This document shows positions 1-8,450 of a DNA stretch of 64,000 nt, one piece after another (position 1 is the stretch's first letter; every line of letters begins with the position of its first letter). Origin of the DNA: Candidatus Izemoplasma sp. (GTDB lineage: Bacteria > Bacillota_I > Bacilli_A > Izemoplasmatales > Izemoplasmataceae); assembly GCA_036172455.1 (NCBI GenBank), contig JAXKVY010000002.1, positions 453,192 through 517,191 on the forward strand, given 5' to 3'. Under the pieces are notes generated by a model. That model did not search any database and had not been told where the DNA came from. It was given only the letters and a program-made list of their open reading frames with translations. Position numbers and translations under genes: made by a program.

Positions 1-1416
1 TGCATCTGATGCCTTTAATAAGATAGGTTTCAATAAAATACCAATGATTCTAATACTTTCAACCAAGGTATATAGGCAACCATTAAGTGCCGCTTGCTTC
101 TCTTCATCTCTTGATAATATCCATGGTTCAGTTTCATCAATATACTTATTGGTTCTTGAGACTAATGTCCATACTGTCTTAATCGCATCACTAATATCAA
201 GTTTCTCCATTGACTGTTCATAAGACTGAATTGTTTGTGCAATCATTGCCTTCAAGTCGGCGTCAACTTCAAAGAAACTCTTTGTCGGTTTTGTTAGTTT
301 CGAATCAAAATATTTATTTATCATTGTAATTGTTCTGTTCACAAGATTTCCAAAATCATTGGCTAAGTCATAATTGATTCTAGCCACAAAATCTTCTGGT
401 GTAAACACACCATCTCCCGAATAAGGAATCTCCCGCAATAAGTAATATCTGACAGGATCTAATCCATATCGTTCGATAAGTTGATTTGGATAGACAACTT
501 TACCTTTTGATTTACTCATTTTACCATCTTTCATCATATACCATCCATGGGCATATAATTTAAAGGTAACGTCAATCCCTAATGCTTTTAACATAATTGG
601 CCAATAAATGGCATGAAATCTTAATATATCTTTTCCAACTACATGGACTACTTCATCACCATGCCAGTATTTTTGGAATTTATCATCATTATCACTACCA
701 TATCCTAAGGCAGTAATATAATTGCTTAAAGCATCAATCCAAACATAAATAACATGTTCAGGATTACTTTTTACTGATACGCCCCAGTCAAAGCTTGTGC
801 GTGATACGCTTAGGTCTTGCAAACCTGACTCAATAAAACGTACAACCTCATTTTTACGTGATTCTGGGGTGATGAAGTCTGGGTGTTCATCGATATAGTC
901 TAATAACCAATCTTGGTACTTAGACAGTTTTAAAAAGTATGATTCTTCTTTGACAAGTTTTGTTTTACGTCCACAATCTGGGCAAATATGTCCCTCTTCT
1001 AATTGGGTTTCAGTAAAGAAAGATTCATCATGAATACAATAGTATCCTTCATAATGTCCTAAGTAAATGTCTCCTTGTTTTAACAAAGTGTCAAATATTT
1101 GGGCCACAACCGTTTCATGACGTTCTTCAGTCGTCCGAATAAAATCATCATACTCAATATCTAAAACATCCCATAATTTTTTTGTTTCATCGGCAATATA
1201 ATCAACATGTTCTTGTGGGCTGATTCCTCGTTCATTTGCGACTGTCTCCACTTTTTGTCCATGTTCATCCATACCCGTTAAATACCATGTATCAAATCCA
1301 CGCATCTTTTTATAGCGTGCCATTGTATCACATAGCACAGTCGTATAGGAATTACCGATATGTAATTTCCCACTTGGATAATAAATTGGGGTTGTTATAT
1401 AAAATGTTTTACTCAT
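1..1416 (-). CDS. metG: methionyl-tRNA synthetase, C-terminus cut by window edge
   Basis: Class I aminoacyl-tRNA synthetase that charges tRNA-Met. The 472 codons in the window hold the HIGH-type motif as KLHIGNSYTT near residue 17 (HIGN variant), the TGMDEHG motif, a zinc-type CPDCGRK knuckle, the methionine-site WIDALSNY region and KMSKSKGKVV before the anticodon-binding domain. The start ATG at 1416 follows TAGGAGTGATTCAT. The reading frame is open to base 1, so the gene continues to the left and any C-terminal tRNA-binding domain is out of view. Its position after rsmI matches the Bacillus order tmk-holB-ricT-rsmI-metS. Confidence 0.96.
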   Translation of the reverse strand, partial: MSKTFYITTPIYYPSGKLHIGNSYTTVLCDTMARYKKMRGFDTWYLTGMDEHGQKVETVANERGISPQEHVDYIADETKKLWDVLDIEYDDFIRTTEERHETVVAQIFDTLLKQGDIYLGHYEGYYCIHDESFFTETQLEEGHICPDCGRKTKLVKEESYFLKLSKYQDWLLDYIDEHPDFITPESRKNEVVRFIESGLQDLSVSRTSFDWGVSVKSNPEHVIYVWIDALSNYITALGYGSDNDDKFQKYWHGDEVVHVVGKDILRFHAIYWPIMLKALGIDVTFKLYAHGWYMMKDGKMSKSKGKVVYPNQLIERYGLDPVRYYLLREIPYSGDGVFTPEDFVARINYDLANDFGNLVNRTITMINKYFDSKLTKPTKSFFEVDADLKAMIAQTIQSYEQSMEKLDISDAIKTVWTLVSRTNKYIDETEPWILSRDEEKQAALNGCLYTLVESIRIIGILLKPILLKASDA

Positions 1417-1480
1417 ATGAATCACTCCTAGTATCTTGTTTTCATTATATATGTTCATGTATTTTTTTCAACTTATGTCA

Positions 1481-2320
1481 TTATGTTTTATGGTATAACT
1501 GGTACACATCATTTTTTGGTAAATCATGACGTTTTGCAATGACCTTGATCGCTTCTTTTGATGAAACACCCTGATCAATCAAAGCGTACACTTCATCTAA
1601 AAGATTCACCTCTTGATCCTTTGGTTCATCTTGAAAGCCTTCTAAGATAAGTACAAGTTCCCCTTTTAGTGGTGGGAGGTCTTGAAGTTCTTTTAAAGTA
1701 CCACTGATTGTCTCTTCATAGCGTTTCGTGAGTTCACGGGCTATAACAACTTTCCGGTCTCCAAAGACATGATAAAGCGTTTCTAATGTACTGTTTATGC
1801 GATGAGGACTTTCGTAGAAGATTAATGTATAGGGTTCTTTTCTTAATCCTTCACATGCGGTTTTTAGTTTACTTGATTTTGTTGGTAAAAAGCCATAAAA
1901 GATAAATGGATGTGTCGGTAAGGCACTCACACTTAATCCGGTTAAAAAGGCACTTGGGCCAGGAATACTGACAACAACAAACCCACTTTCTTTGACAAGA
2001 TTAACAACACTATATCCAGGATCGCTAATTAAAGGTGTCCCTGCATCACTAATGAGGGCTATGGATAAGCCTGATCTTAAGTCGTTTAATATATGGTGCT
2101 GTTTCGTGGTTTTATTATGATCATGATAACTATCTAAAGGTTTATCAATTTGATAGTGTTCAAGCAACGTACGTGACGTTCTTGTATCTTCACAATATAT
2201 TTTATCGACCGACTTCAGTGTGTTGATTGCCCGAAAAGTCATATCGTCTAAATTACCAATTGGTGTTGCGACAAGATATAAAGTAGCACGATCACTCTCA
2301 AAATGTTTAGTCCGTTTCAT
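1481..2320 (-). CDS. rsmI: 16S rRNA (cytidine-1402 2'-O)-methyltransferase
   Basis: SAM-dependent enzyme that methylates the ribose of C1402 in the decoding centre of 16S rRNA. The tetrapyrrole-methylase fold shows YLVATPIGNLDD at the N-terminus, CEDTRTS, SDAGTPLISDPG, the proline-rich PGPSAF stretch and FYESPHR, all diagnostic of RsmI. I chose ATG 2320 because GAGG stands about 7 bases upstream; a longer frame runs to 2389 but lies inside the preceding gene. It overlaps the trmN6-like gene by 14 bp. The length of 279 residues is usual. Confidence 0.93.
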   Translation of the reverse strand: MKRTKHFESDRATLYLVATPIGNLDDMTFRAINTLKSVDKIYCEDTRTSRTLLEHYQIDKPLDSYHDHNKTTKQHHILNDLRSGLSIALISDAGTPLISDPGYSVVNLVKESGFVVVSIPGPSAFLTGLSVSALPTHPFIFYGFLPTKSSKLKTACEGLRKEPYTLIFYESPHRINSTLETLYHVFGDRKVVIARELTKRYEETISGTLKELQDLPPLKGELVLILEGFQDEPKDQEVNLLDEVYALIDQGVSSKEAIKVIAKRHDLPKNDVYQLYHKT

Positions 2321-3074
2321 GTGAATCCTCTTTTCCAAAATTAAAGATTCGATTAATCTCATCGGTATATCCTTTATCATTATGCACATAAAGTGGTTCT
2401 AATAATGATAGTTCAGCATTTGAGTTATTTACAGCCTCGATTAAGACCATATTACTCTCTTTACCTTTTTTCGGGTAGACAAACCGCATACGTTTTATGC
2501 CAAACTGATGGCGGTTCAAGGTATCTAATATCTCTAGTAAACGTTTGGTCCGGTGAACCATGTATAACGAGCCTTTGGTTTTTAATAACCGTTTAGCCTC
2601 ATAGACGATATCTTCTAAAGTCACCTTCACTTCATGTCTAGCGATAGTTTTAAATGTTGATTCGTTGATATGAGAAGATGCCTTGTATTTAAAGAATGGT
2701 GGATTACAGGTCACAATATCAAACTGGCTATTCTCAAATGCTTGATGAATCTGATTAATGTCTTTGTGTAAAACAGTTATTTGATGCGTTAACTGATTCA
2801 ACTCAACACTTCTTTTTGCCAAATCCACAGCAGCTTCTTGTATGTCAACAGCGGTGATGTGCGCATCTGTTTTCAATGTCAAAAATAACGGGATAGGCGC
2901 ATTACCTGTCCCTAAATCTATAATTTCTTTGGTTTTTGTTAAGGGAATGACAAAATCAGCTAGGAGGGTAGAGTCCAAGCTGAAATTAAACACATCAGGA
3001 CGTTGTATAATTTTTAAATGCTCATATCCAAGTAACTCGTGAATGACCTCTTCTGACTTATTCCTCGTAGCCAT
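2307..3074 (-). CDS. TrmN6/YabB-type tRNA adenine-N6 methyltransferase
   Basis: Predicted SAM-dependent N6-adenine methyltransferase of the TrmN6 (YfiC/YabB) family, which in characterised members modifies A37 of tRNA1(Val). Visible are the SAM loop IIDLGTGNAPIPL near residue 52 and the catalytic TCNPPFFK motif, the NPPF/Y signature of N6-adenine or glutamine methyltransferases. ATG 3074 is preferred: GGTGAT lies about 8 bases upstream and the N-terminus then aligns with YabB; in-frame GTG/TTG/ATG codons up to 3092 lie inside ricT. The order ricT - this gene - rsmI matches Bacillus yaaT-yabB-yabC, except that yabA and yazA are missing. The exact tRNA target is inferred only from the family. 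Confidence 0.82.
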   Translation of the reverse strand: MATRNKSEEVIHELLGYEHLKIIQRPDVFNFSLDSTLLADFVIPLTKTKEIIDLGTGNAPIPLFLTLKTDAHITAVDIQEAAVDLAKRSVELNQLTHQITVLHKDINQIHQAFENSQFDIVTCNPPFFKYKASSHINESTFKTIARHEVKVTLEDIVYEAKRLLKTKGSLYMVHRTKRLLEILDTLNRHQFGIKRMRFVYPKKGKESNMVLIEAVNNSNAELSLLEPLYVHNDKGYTDEINRIFNFGKEDSHETD

Positions 3075-3897
3075 TTGAATCATCACCATCAAACTCTTTA
3101 ATTGTGACTAACTCTTCAAGTTCATAACTTTTAACGCCATCTTCTTGTGTTAAAACTCGAACCGATTGGTTGATGACATTAACAGCAATCACTTTGGCAT
3201 ATCCATCCACAGTTTCTACTTCACTACCAACTTTTGGCAATGTTTTTTTATACTCGTTATAGGTCTCATTCTCATAGCGAATACAACATAATAATTTGCC
3301 ACAAAGTCCTGAAATATTATTAGGATTTAGTGATAGATTTTGATTTTTGGCCATTCGAATAGATACGGTTTCAAAATCGCCTAAAAATGTTGTACAACAC
3401 AATAAGTATCCACATGGTCCGATGCCACCTAAGAATTTAGCACCATCCCGTGTTCCTACTTGTCGCAATTCAATGCGTAAATGGAACTCGTTTGCTAGGT
3501 CTTTAACTAACTCACGAAAATCAACGCGACCTTCTGCGTTGAAATAAATGATTAATTTGCTGCGGTCTAAGGTGTATTCAGCGCCAAGCAGTTTCATTTC
3601 TAACTGATTATTATTGACATGTACTTGTGTGCGTTCTATCACACCTTTAATGTCTTTTTCATTTTGATAGTGATCCATCAAATCTTTATTGGTCGCTTTT
3701 CTTAAGATTGGTTTTAATGTAGAAATTATTTCTGAGTCTGCAATTTCTTTTTGTTCTTCAATAACTTCTCCAAGCTCTATCCCACGAACTGTTTCTACCA
3801 CGACTTTGTCGTATTGTTCTAACTCAATATTATTAGGATCAAAATAATACTTTTTACCTACCGGTTTAAACCGGATTCCGACAACGGTATTTGCCAT
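3058..3897 (-). CDS. ricT: RicT/YaaT, PSP1-domain protein with iron-sulfur-type cysteines
   Basis: Homologue of Bacillus RicT (YaaT), part of the RicA-RicF-RicT (Y-complex) that binds [4Fe-4S] clusters and steers RNase Y mRNA processing. The PSP1 domain occupies most of the 279 residues, and the cysteine groups CGYLLCC and CGKLLCC, which ligate the cluster in Bacillus, are intact. ATG 3897 has GAAGTG upstream; a GTG at 3906 would sit on the Shine-Dalgarno and overlap holB. It starts 1 bp after the holB stop and overlaps the next gene by 17 bp, so translation is probably coupled. RicA and RicF are not in the window. Confidence 0.92.
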   Translation of the reverse strand: MANTVVGIRFKPVGKKYYFDPNNIELEQYDKVVVETVRGIELGEVIEEQKEIADSEIISTLKPILRKATNKDLMDHYQNEKDIKGVIERTQVHVNNNQLEMKLLGAEYTLDRSKLIIYFNAEGRVDFRELVKDLANEFHLRIELRQVGTRDGAKFLGGIGPCGYLLCCTTFLGDFETVSIRMAKNQNLSLNPNNISGLCGKLLCCIRYENETYNEYKKTLPKVGSEVETVDGYAKVIAVNVINQSVRVLTQEDGVKSYELEELVTIKEFDGDDSNGYEE

Positions 3898-3898
3898 A

Positions 3899-4888
3899 TT
3901 ATTCACTTCTTTCTAATTCATAAAGTAGGTTATCATATGCTAAACGTTGATTGATGTATCGATCTAATCGAGAAGATACATCAAGCATATGTTCTAATTC
4001 TTCTATACGTCTGTTTTTAGTTTTTTGTTGACTTAAGTCTGACATTAAATCAAGATGTGCTTGATAGACTAAGTGTGTCATATCTCCTTCAAAATAATGT
4101 AGTATATCTTTGTGGAATAAAACCATGCATTGCATAAAGAGTTTTGATAATGTATTATCATACAAAATAAAATCTCCTTGATCATGAAATAACATCATAG
4201 CAGATTGTTGTGAATCAACAATTGCTCTATAAATATCAGGCACAAAATCAATGATTTCTTCAAATCCATCGATACTGGCAATCTCTTGTGCTTCATTAAC
4301 GCTACTTGTTAAATGACTCAATATACTAGCTTTGTGTTTTTCATAGCCAATATCTGTTAACTCTTGTTTAACCACATTGGCAGATAATGAAGTGAAAGAT
4401 ACAATTTGTGTTCTTGAGATAATTGTTGGCAATAAGGCATTAATATTCGTTGTTGTTAAGATACCAACAATATTATCGTGTGGTTCTTCTAAAAACTTTA
4501 ATAATGAGTTAGCGGCACTCACTTGTATCTTATCAATATCCTTTATAATATAGACTTTTTTTCCAGGTTCAATTGAAGTCTTTGAAAATTCTATTTGGAG
4601 ATCAATAATCTGTTGTTTACGAATTGTTGTCTTTTGCGACTCAACAATATACATATTGGGATGTGTATGATGCATAATACGTCGACAATTGTGACATGTT
4701 AGACAAGGCTTATTATCATTTTCGGACTGACATAATAACATTTGAGCAAAATAAATAGCTGTTTCAAACTGTTTTGCCCCAACAGCACCTTCAAAAAGGT
4801 ACGCATGGCTTAAGCGTCCTTTTTTTACACTATTTTCAAGCAACTTAATAACTCGCCCTTGTGATTCTTTTATTGCATCAAATGCCAT
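3899..4888 (-). CDS. holB: DNA polymerase III delta' subunit
   Basis: Clamp-loader delta' subunit of the replicative polymerase. It has the AAA+ fold with a degenerate P-loop (EGAVGAKQFETA, lacking GKT as expected for delta'), the four-cysteine zinc module CQSENDNKPCLTCHNC, KIQVSAANSLLKFLEEP (Walker-B/sensor-1 region) and SRTQ in place of the SRC motif. ATG 4888 follows AAGGAGTATGTT. The 329-residue length is normal. It lies 18 bp after tmk, as in Bacillus, where yaaQ and yaaR intervene. Confidence 0.93.
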   Translation of the reverse strand: MAFDAIKESQGRVIKLLENSVKKGRLSHAYLFEGAVGAKQFETAIYFAQMLLCQSENDNKPCLTCHNCRRIMHHTHPNMYIVESQKTTIRKQQIIDLQIEFSKTSIEPGKKVYIIKDIDKIQVSAANSLLKFLEEPHDNIVGILTTTNINALLPTIISRTQIVSFTSLSANVVKQELTDIGYEKHKASILSHLTSSVNEAQEIASIDGFEEIIDFVPDIYRAIVDSQQSAMMLFHDQGDFILYDNTLSKLFMQCMVLFHKDILHYFEGDMTHLVYQAHLDLMSDLSQQKTKNRRIEELEHMLDVSSRLDRYINQRLAYDNLLYELERSE

Positions 4889-4906
4889 AACATACTCCTT
4901 AAAGTA

Positions 4907-5527
4907 TTATAATACAGTTTTAATAATCTGCAAAGTATCTTCAATTACAGATTCGATTGGGTTTTCTCCATTGACCACATAAAATCGTTCTTGATATTTT
5001 TTAGCTAATATTTGATAACCTTCATATACCTTTTTATGGAACGCTAACGTTTCCAAATCTAAACGGTCAATTTTGCGTTGGTTATTAAAAACCCGCTTTA
5101 AACCGACTTCTGGTTTAACATCAATAAAGATTGTTGCATCAGGTAAAGTTTGATTAATGGCAAAAGCATTTATATCATAAACTTGATCAATACCTAATTC
5201 TCTAGCATGTCCTTGATAAGCTAAAGATGAATCGATAAACCGATCGCATAAAATCACTTTATTGTCCTTTAAAGCCGGCAATATTTTTTGATGAAAGTGT
5301 TGGGCTCTTGATGCTGCGAATAATAACGCTTCAGCCCGACTGTCCATTTCTGTATTCTCTTTAGATAGAATGATATCACGAATCTGTTCTGCAATTTTGA
5401 TACCACCTGGTTCTCTTGTTACTAGTATATCATATCCATCGGCTCTTAAAAATGCTTCGATGGCTTTTATAACTGATGTTTTTCCAGATCCTTCAGGACC
5501 TTCAAATGTAATAAATACTCCGCTCAT
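4907..5527 (-). CDS. tmk: thymidylate kinase
   Basis: Phosphorylates dTMP to dTDP for DNA synthesis. The P-loop FEGPEGSGKTS starts about residue 7. TREPGG, the DRFIDSSLAYQG substrate motif and the DVKPEVGLKR region are all present in 206 residues. Start ATG 5527 is set by AGGAG eight bases upstream; the in-frame GTG at 5536 abuts the ribosome binding site. It is the first gene of the minus-strand set tmk-holB-ricT-trmN6-rsmI and is divergent from the metal ABC genes. Confidence 0.96.
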   Translation of the reverse strand: MSGVFITFEGPEGSGKTSVIKAIEAFLRADGYDILVTREPGGIKIAEQIRDIILSKENTEMDSRAEALLFAASRAQHFHQKILPALKDNKVILCDRFIDSSLAYQGHARELGIDQVYDINAFAINQTLPDATIFIDVKPEVGLKRVFNNQRKIDRLDLETLAFHKKVYEGYQILAKKYQERFYVVNGENPIESVIEDTLQIIKTVL

Positions 5528-5653
5528 GCTTATCACTCCTAATTACAACGTTTATTATCGCACATTTTTTACAAATTTTAAATAACCTTTTACTATATTA
5601 ATACATCTTTTATGTTATAATAAAAGGTAGAAATTTCATAAGGGTTGGTTAGT

Positions 5654-6322
5654 ATGCGTTTAGCAGTACAAAATCTAACATTTGGTTATGATTACCGTAC
5701 AGTCTTAAAAGATGTATCTTTTAGGCTAAATACCGGTGATTTTTTGGTTATCATCGGTAATAATGGTAGTGGTAAATCTACATTAATCAAATGTATTTTA
5801 GGGATTAACAAAGTAGCACATAATCAGATATTGATTGATGATGTAGATGTTAATCAATATAAAAATTTCAAGAATATTGGGTATGTCCCACAAAAATTCG
5901 ATGATTTTAATTACGAATTTCCAATTACCGTTAATGAAATACTAAACGCTTCTAGTTATTCTAACATTTCCGAAGATGAAAAACTAGAGCTTTTAGATAA
6001 AATCGGGATTCTCGAATTGCAAAATGAAAATATCAATAACCTTTCAGGGGGACAGTTACAACGCGTCTTTATCGTACGTAGTTTGATGAACAATCCGAAA
6101 TTATTAATCCTTGATGAACCAACAGTTGGAGTCGATCGCAAAAATGTCAAAAATTTCTATAAGACGGTTAATCAATTAAATGACGAAGGTATTACAATAA
6201 TATTAATTACGCACAATATCAAAGAAGCAAATGCGCATTTTACTCATGTGCTTTCATTACATAATGGCGAGGGAATTTTTAAGCCTGTTAATGAGGAGGA
6301 TGAGAACAATGATGCTAGCTGA
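5654..6322 (+). CDS. metal ABC transporter ATPase (ZnuC/MntB-like)
   Basis: Cytoplasmic ATPase of a zinc/manganese-type importer. Seen are Walker A GNNGSGKST, the Q-loop around GYVPQKFDD, the signature LSGGQLQRV, Walker B LLILDEPTVGVD and the H-loop ITHN. I chose ATG 5654 (AAGGG upstream) over an in-frame TTG at 5645. It overlaps the permease gene by 14 bp. No solute-binding lipoprotein of the ZnuA/TroA type is encoded nearby, so the metal cannot be assigned; the partner must be elsewhere or the pair works with an unlinked binding protein. Confidence 0.87.
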   Translation: MRLAVQNLTFGYDYRTVLKDVSFRLNTGDFLVIIGNNGSGKSTLIKCILGINKVAHNQILIDDVDVNQYKNFKNIGYVPQKFDDFNYEFPITVNEILNASSYSNISEDEKLELLDKIGILELQNENINNLSGGQLQRVFIVRSLMNNPKLLILDEPTVGVDRKNVKNFYKTVNQLNDEGITIILITHNIKEANAHFTHVLSLHNGEGIFKPVNEEDENNDAS

Positions 6323-7208
6323 TCAAGCATTTATATTTGCCTTGTTTGAATATCCTTTCTTGCGTTACGCTTTAGCTACAGGTTTAATTATGGGATTTAT
6401 CACACCTATGATTGGATCATTTGTTGTAATAAGACGGTTGAGTTTTATCGCCGATACGCTTTCGCACTTTAGTTTAGCTGGACTTTCAATTGGAATCTTT
6501 TTAATAAACACTTTAGGATATACATTCATATCTGATCCACTTTATCTAGCGATTATCGCCAGTATTATTGGCGCTTTCATTATTGAGATACTACGTGGTT
6601 ACTATCAAAACTATAAAGAAATTAGCATGCCGATTGTATTGAGTTTAGGAACCGCTTTGAGTGTTTTATTTATCTCATTAAGTGGTGGATTTAATACAAG
6701 TATTTATAACTTTTTATTCGGTAGTATTTTAACCGTTGGTGATCGTTATTTATCAATTATCATCGGTACTGCTTTACTTGTCATAATTCTCGTACTTGTT
6801 TATTATAAACAAATCGTCATTGTTAGCTTTGATGAACTGTATGCGCGCTTACTGGGTATTAAAATTGGCATTTTCCAATTTATCTCTACATTTGTATTAG
6901 CGCTTGTCGTGTCATTATCTATCGCGACCGTAGGGGTATTACTAGTATCATCATTAATGATTATCCCTGTTGCTGCGGCGATGAAAATTGGCAAGAGCTT
7001 TAAAAATACAATTGTAATTGCCATTATATTTAGCGAGTTATCGATCATGGGTGGCTTATGGTTATCTTATGAACTCAATATTGCGAGTGGTGCTACAATC
7101 GTATTAATCAATATTTTTATCCTCTTTATTGTTGGTATTTTAAAACGATTCTACGTCAACAAAAGAATAAAGAATCGACAAGCGCAATCAATGCAAGAAA
7201 CTAATTAA
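6309..7208 (+). CDS. metal ABC transporter permease (ZnuB/TroC family)
   Basis: Integral membrane partner of the preceding ATPase. About eight hydrophobic segments, with RRLSFIADTLSHFSLAG near the N-terminus and the EAA-like cytoplasmic loop DELYARLLGIKIG, place it in the ABC-3 family that moves Zn, Mn or Fe. ATG 6309 is preferred because GAGGAGG stands about 8 bases upstream within the 3' end of the ATPase gene; the frame is open further upstream, to 6231. The gene ends 16 bp before a strong terminator. Confidence 0.87.
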   Translation: MMLADQAFIFALFEYPFLRYALATGLIMGFITPMIGSFVVIRRLSFIADTLSHFSLAGLSIGIFLINTLGYTFISDPLYLAIIASIIGAFIIEILRGYYQNYKEISMPIVLSLGTALSVLFISLSGGFNTSIYNFLFGSILTVGDRYLSIIIGTALLVIILVLVYYKQIVIVSFDELYARLLGIKIGIFQFISTFVLALVVSLSIATVGVLLVSSLMIIPVAAAMKIGKSFKNTIVIAIIFSELSIMGGLWLSYELNIASGATIVLINIFILFIVGILKRFYVNKRIKNRQAQSMQETN

Positions 7209-7223
7209 ACCTATATATAAATG

Positions 7224-7256
7224 AAAAGAACTGAGGTGGAAAATCTCAGTTCTTTT
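7224..7256 (+). terminator. intrinsic terminator of the metal ABC operon
   Basis: Perfect 12-bp arms AAAAGAACTGAG and CTCAGTTCTTTT around a 9-base loop, ending in a T-run. It lies 16 bp after the permease stop. Confidence 0.85.
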
Positions 7257-7305
7257 CTGTATCTATTTAGGCAAACGATACACAGTAATATTCACCTGAT
7301 GTGTG

Positions 7306-7391
7306 AAAAACAAAAGCGCATATTAATATGCGCTCGTTGTCCCCCTACGTGCATCTTCCAAAATCCACACACACCATGTTTCAATTACTAC
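7306..7391 (-). ncRNA. candidate small RNA of about 85 nt with its own promoter and terminator
   Basis: On the minus strand a promoter (TTTCAA at 7421-7426, 17-base gap, TATAAT at 7398-7403) is followed by about 60 bases without a convincing ORF and then a terminator: the exact 20-bp palindrome at 7315-7334 followed by TTTTGTTTTT. A transcript from about 7391 to 7306 is predicted. Its G-rich stretch GCACGTAGGGGGACAACG is unlike the AT-rich surroundings. It lies downstream of the TauE gene on the same strand. I could not match it to SRP RNA, 6S RNA, tmRNA or a riboswitch class. Confidence 0.5.
7315..7334 (-). terminator. palindromic terminator of the candidate small RNA
   Basis: Perfect 20-bp palindrome AGCGCATATTAATATGCGCT, followed on the minus strand by TTTTGTTTTT. 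No comparable T-run follows on the plus strand, so it works for minus-strand transcripts. Confidence 0.75.
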
Positions 7392-7397
7392 TTCTAT

Positions 7398-7426
7398 TAT
7401 ATAAAACAATAAGCCATATTGAAATG
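7398..7426 (-). promoter_or_regulatory. promoter of the candidate small RNA
   Basis: Minus-strand -35 TTTCAA (7421-7426) and -10 TATAAT (7398-7403) with a 17-base spacer. It sits between the TauE stop and the predicted small RNA, so it is a separate transcription start. Confidence 0.55.
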
Positions 7427-7497
7427 ACAAAAGTGTCACTAATTTTTGAGTTTTGTTAATTTTGTGTCAAGCAAAAGGTGGATAATACATAATTTTT

Positions 7498-8223
7498 TTA
7501 AATATACATTGAAATTGCTAGAAAAACAAGTATTACTAATATTACACGTTGAAATAATTGTTCGTTCATTTTATTACTTAAATGAACCCCAACTAAAAGC
7601 GCTAATGATGCAAAAAGAGTGAAATACGCTGTGTTTAGTAAAATATCTACCGTATACATCTGTTTTATGATTAAGAAAATAACCGCGATGATACCCATAA
7701 CAAGAAAATGAAAAGCTAACGTGTTTTTAAATTTTATTTTATTAGCATTGACACTCGTTAGATAAAACACAACAGGTGGACCGTCAATGGATGCAATACC
7801 ATTCCCTAGACCACTAAATAATCCAACAATAGTTTTATTCATTGTTGTTTCACTAAGTTTAAAATGTAAATGAAATAATCTATTAATAACAGCAAATAGG
7901 ATCAAGGTTCCTGCAATTATTTTAATCCAATCTCCACCTAAGGATTCAAGTAATGTGAGTCCAATAAAGGTTCCTACAATACCCAATAACGATATTGGCC
8001 AAACATAAGATAGACTATGTGTTGAAAAGCCTTTATGTCTTACTAACAATAAAGTATTTAATACTACATTAAAAGTTAGCATCATAACAACTACTTCTTC
8101 AATGGGAATAAAATAAATTAGTAATGGGATTGTGACTAAACTGCTACCAAATCCTGAAATGCCTTTTACCAACCCTGCAAAAATAGCAATAACTGCAATT
8201 ATAAGAAGTTCAACCATTAGCAT
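7498..8223 (-). CDS. TauE/SafE-family membrane exporter
   Basis: Predicted anion exporter of the TauE/SafE (DUF81) family, whose members move sulfite, sulfonates or other organosulfur anions. The 241 residues form about eight membrane segments in two repeats; the family motif is seen as GLVKGISGFGSSLVTIPLL near the N-terminus and GLFSGLGNGIASIDGPPVVFY in the second half. No Shine-Dalgarno precedes ATG 8223. Instead the stop of the upstream 44-codon ORF overlaps it as TAATG, so it is probably translated by coupling. Substrate unknown. Confidence 0.85.
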   Translation of the reverse strand: MLMVELLIIAVIAIFAGLVKGISGFGSSLVTIPLLIYFIPIEEVVVMMLTFNVVLNTLLLVRHKGFSTHSLSYVWPISLLGIVGTFIGLTLLESLGGDWIKIIAGTLILFAVINRLFHLHFKLSETTMNKTIVGLFSGLGNGIASIDGPPVVFYLTSVNANKIKFKNTLAFHFLVMGIIAVIFLIIKQMYTVDILLNTAYFTLFASLALLVGVHLSNKMNEQLFQRVILVILVFLAISMYI

Positions 8224-8357
8224 TAACGCGCAAAATTGAGAGAAGTTTTACCCTCAATCACGCTAATCTCCTTACAAAAATCTTTCGACCCATATAGAAC
8301 AAACGCTAATTCTTGTGAAGTCTTTGATCTGTGTATTTGTTTATCATTATTTGTCAT
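8223..8357 (-). CDS. 44-residue ORF translationally coupled to the TauE/SafE gene
   Basis: Starts at ATG 8357 behind a strong AGAGGAGATAAT site, encodes MTNNDKQIHRSKTSQELAFV and a further 24 residues with one cysteine, and ends TAATG, sharing one base with the TauE start. It has no membrane segment and I recognise no family. The middle (ELAFVLYGSKDFCKEI) could form a helix. Because the TauE gene has no ribosome binding site of its own, this ORF may be a leader whose translation sets TauE expression, or a small partner protein. Confidence 0.62.
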   Translation of the reverse strand: MTNNDKQIHRSKTSQELAFVLYGSKDFCKEISVIEGKTSLNFAR

Positions 8358-8450
8358 ATTATCTCCTCTTTCTAAAGTAAGTATAACATAATTTAGAGAT
8401 AAGTTTTACCTTAGTTTATTTTTTGGGTATAATACGCGTAGGTGATAATT

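Noticed and set aside
7221..7412. 63-codon plus-strand ORF
   Set aside because: It starts in the terminator hairpin and crosses the candidate small RNA antisense; no ribosome site, cysteine-rich random-looking composition.
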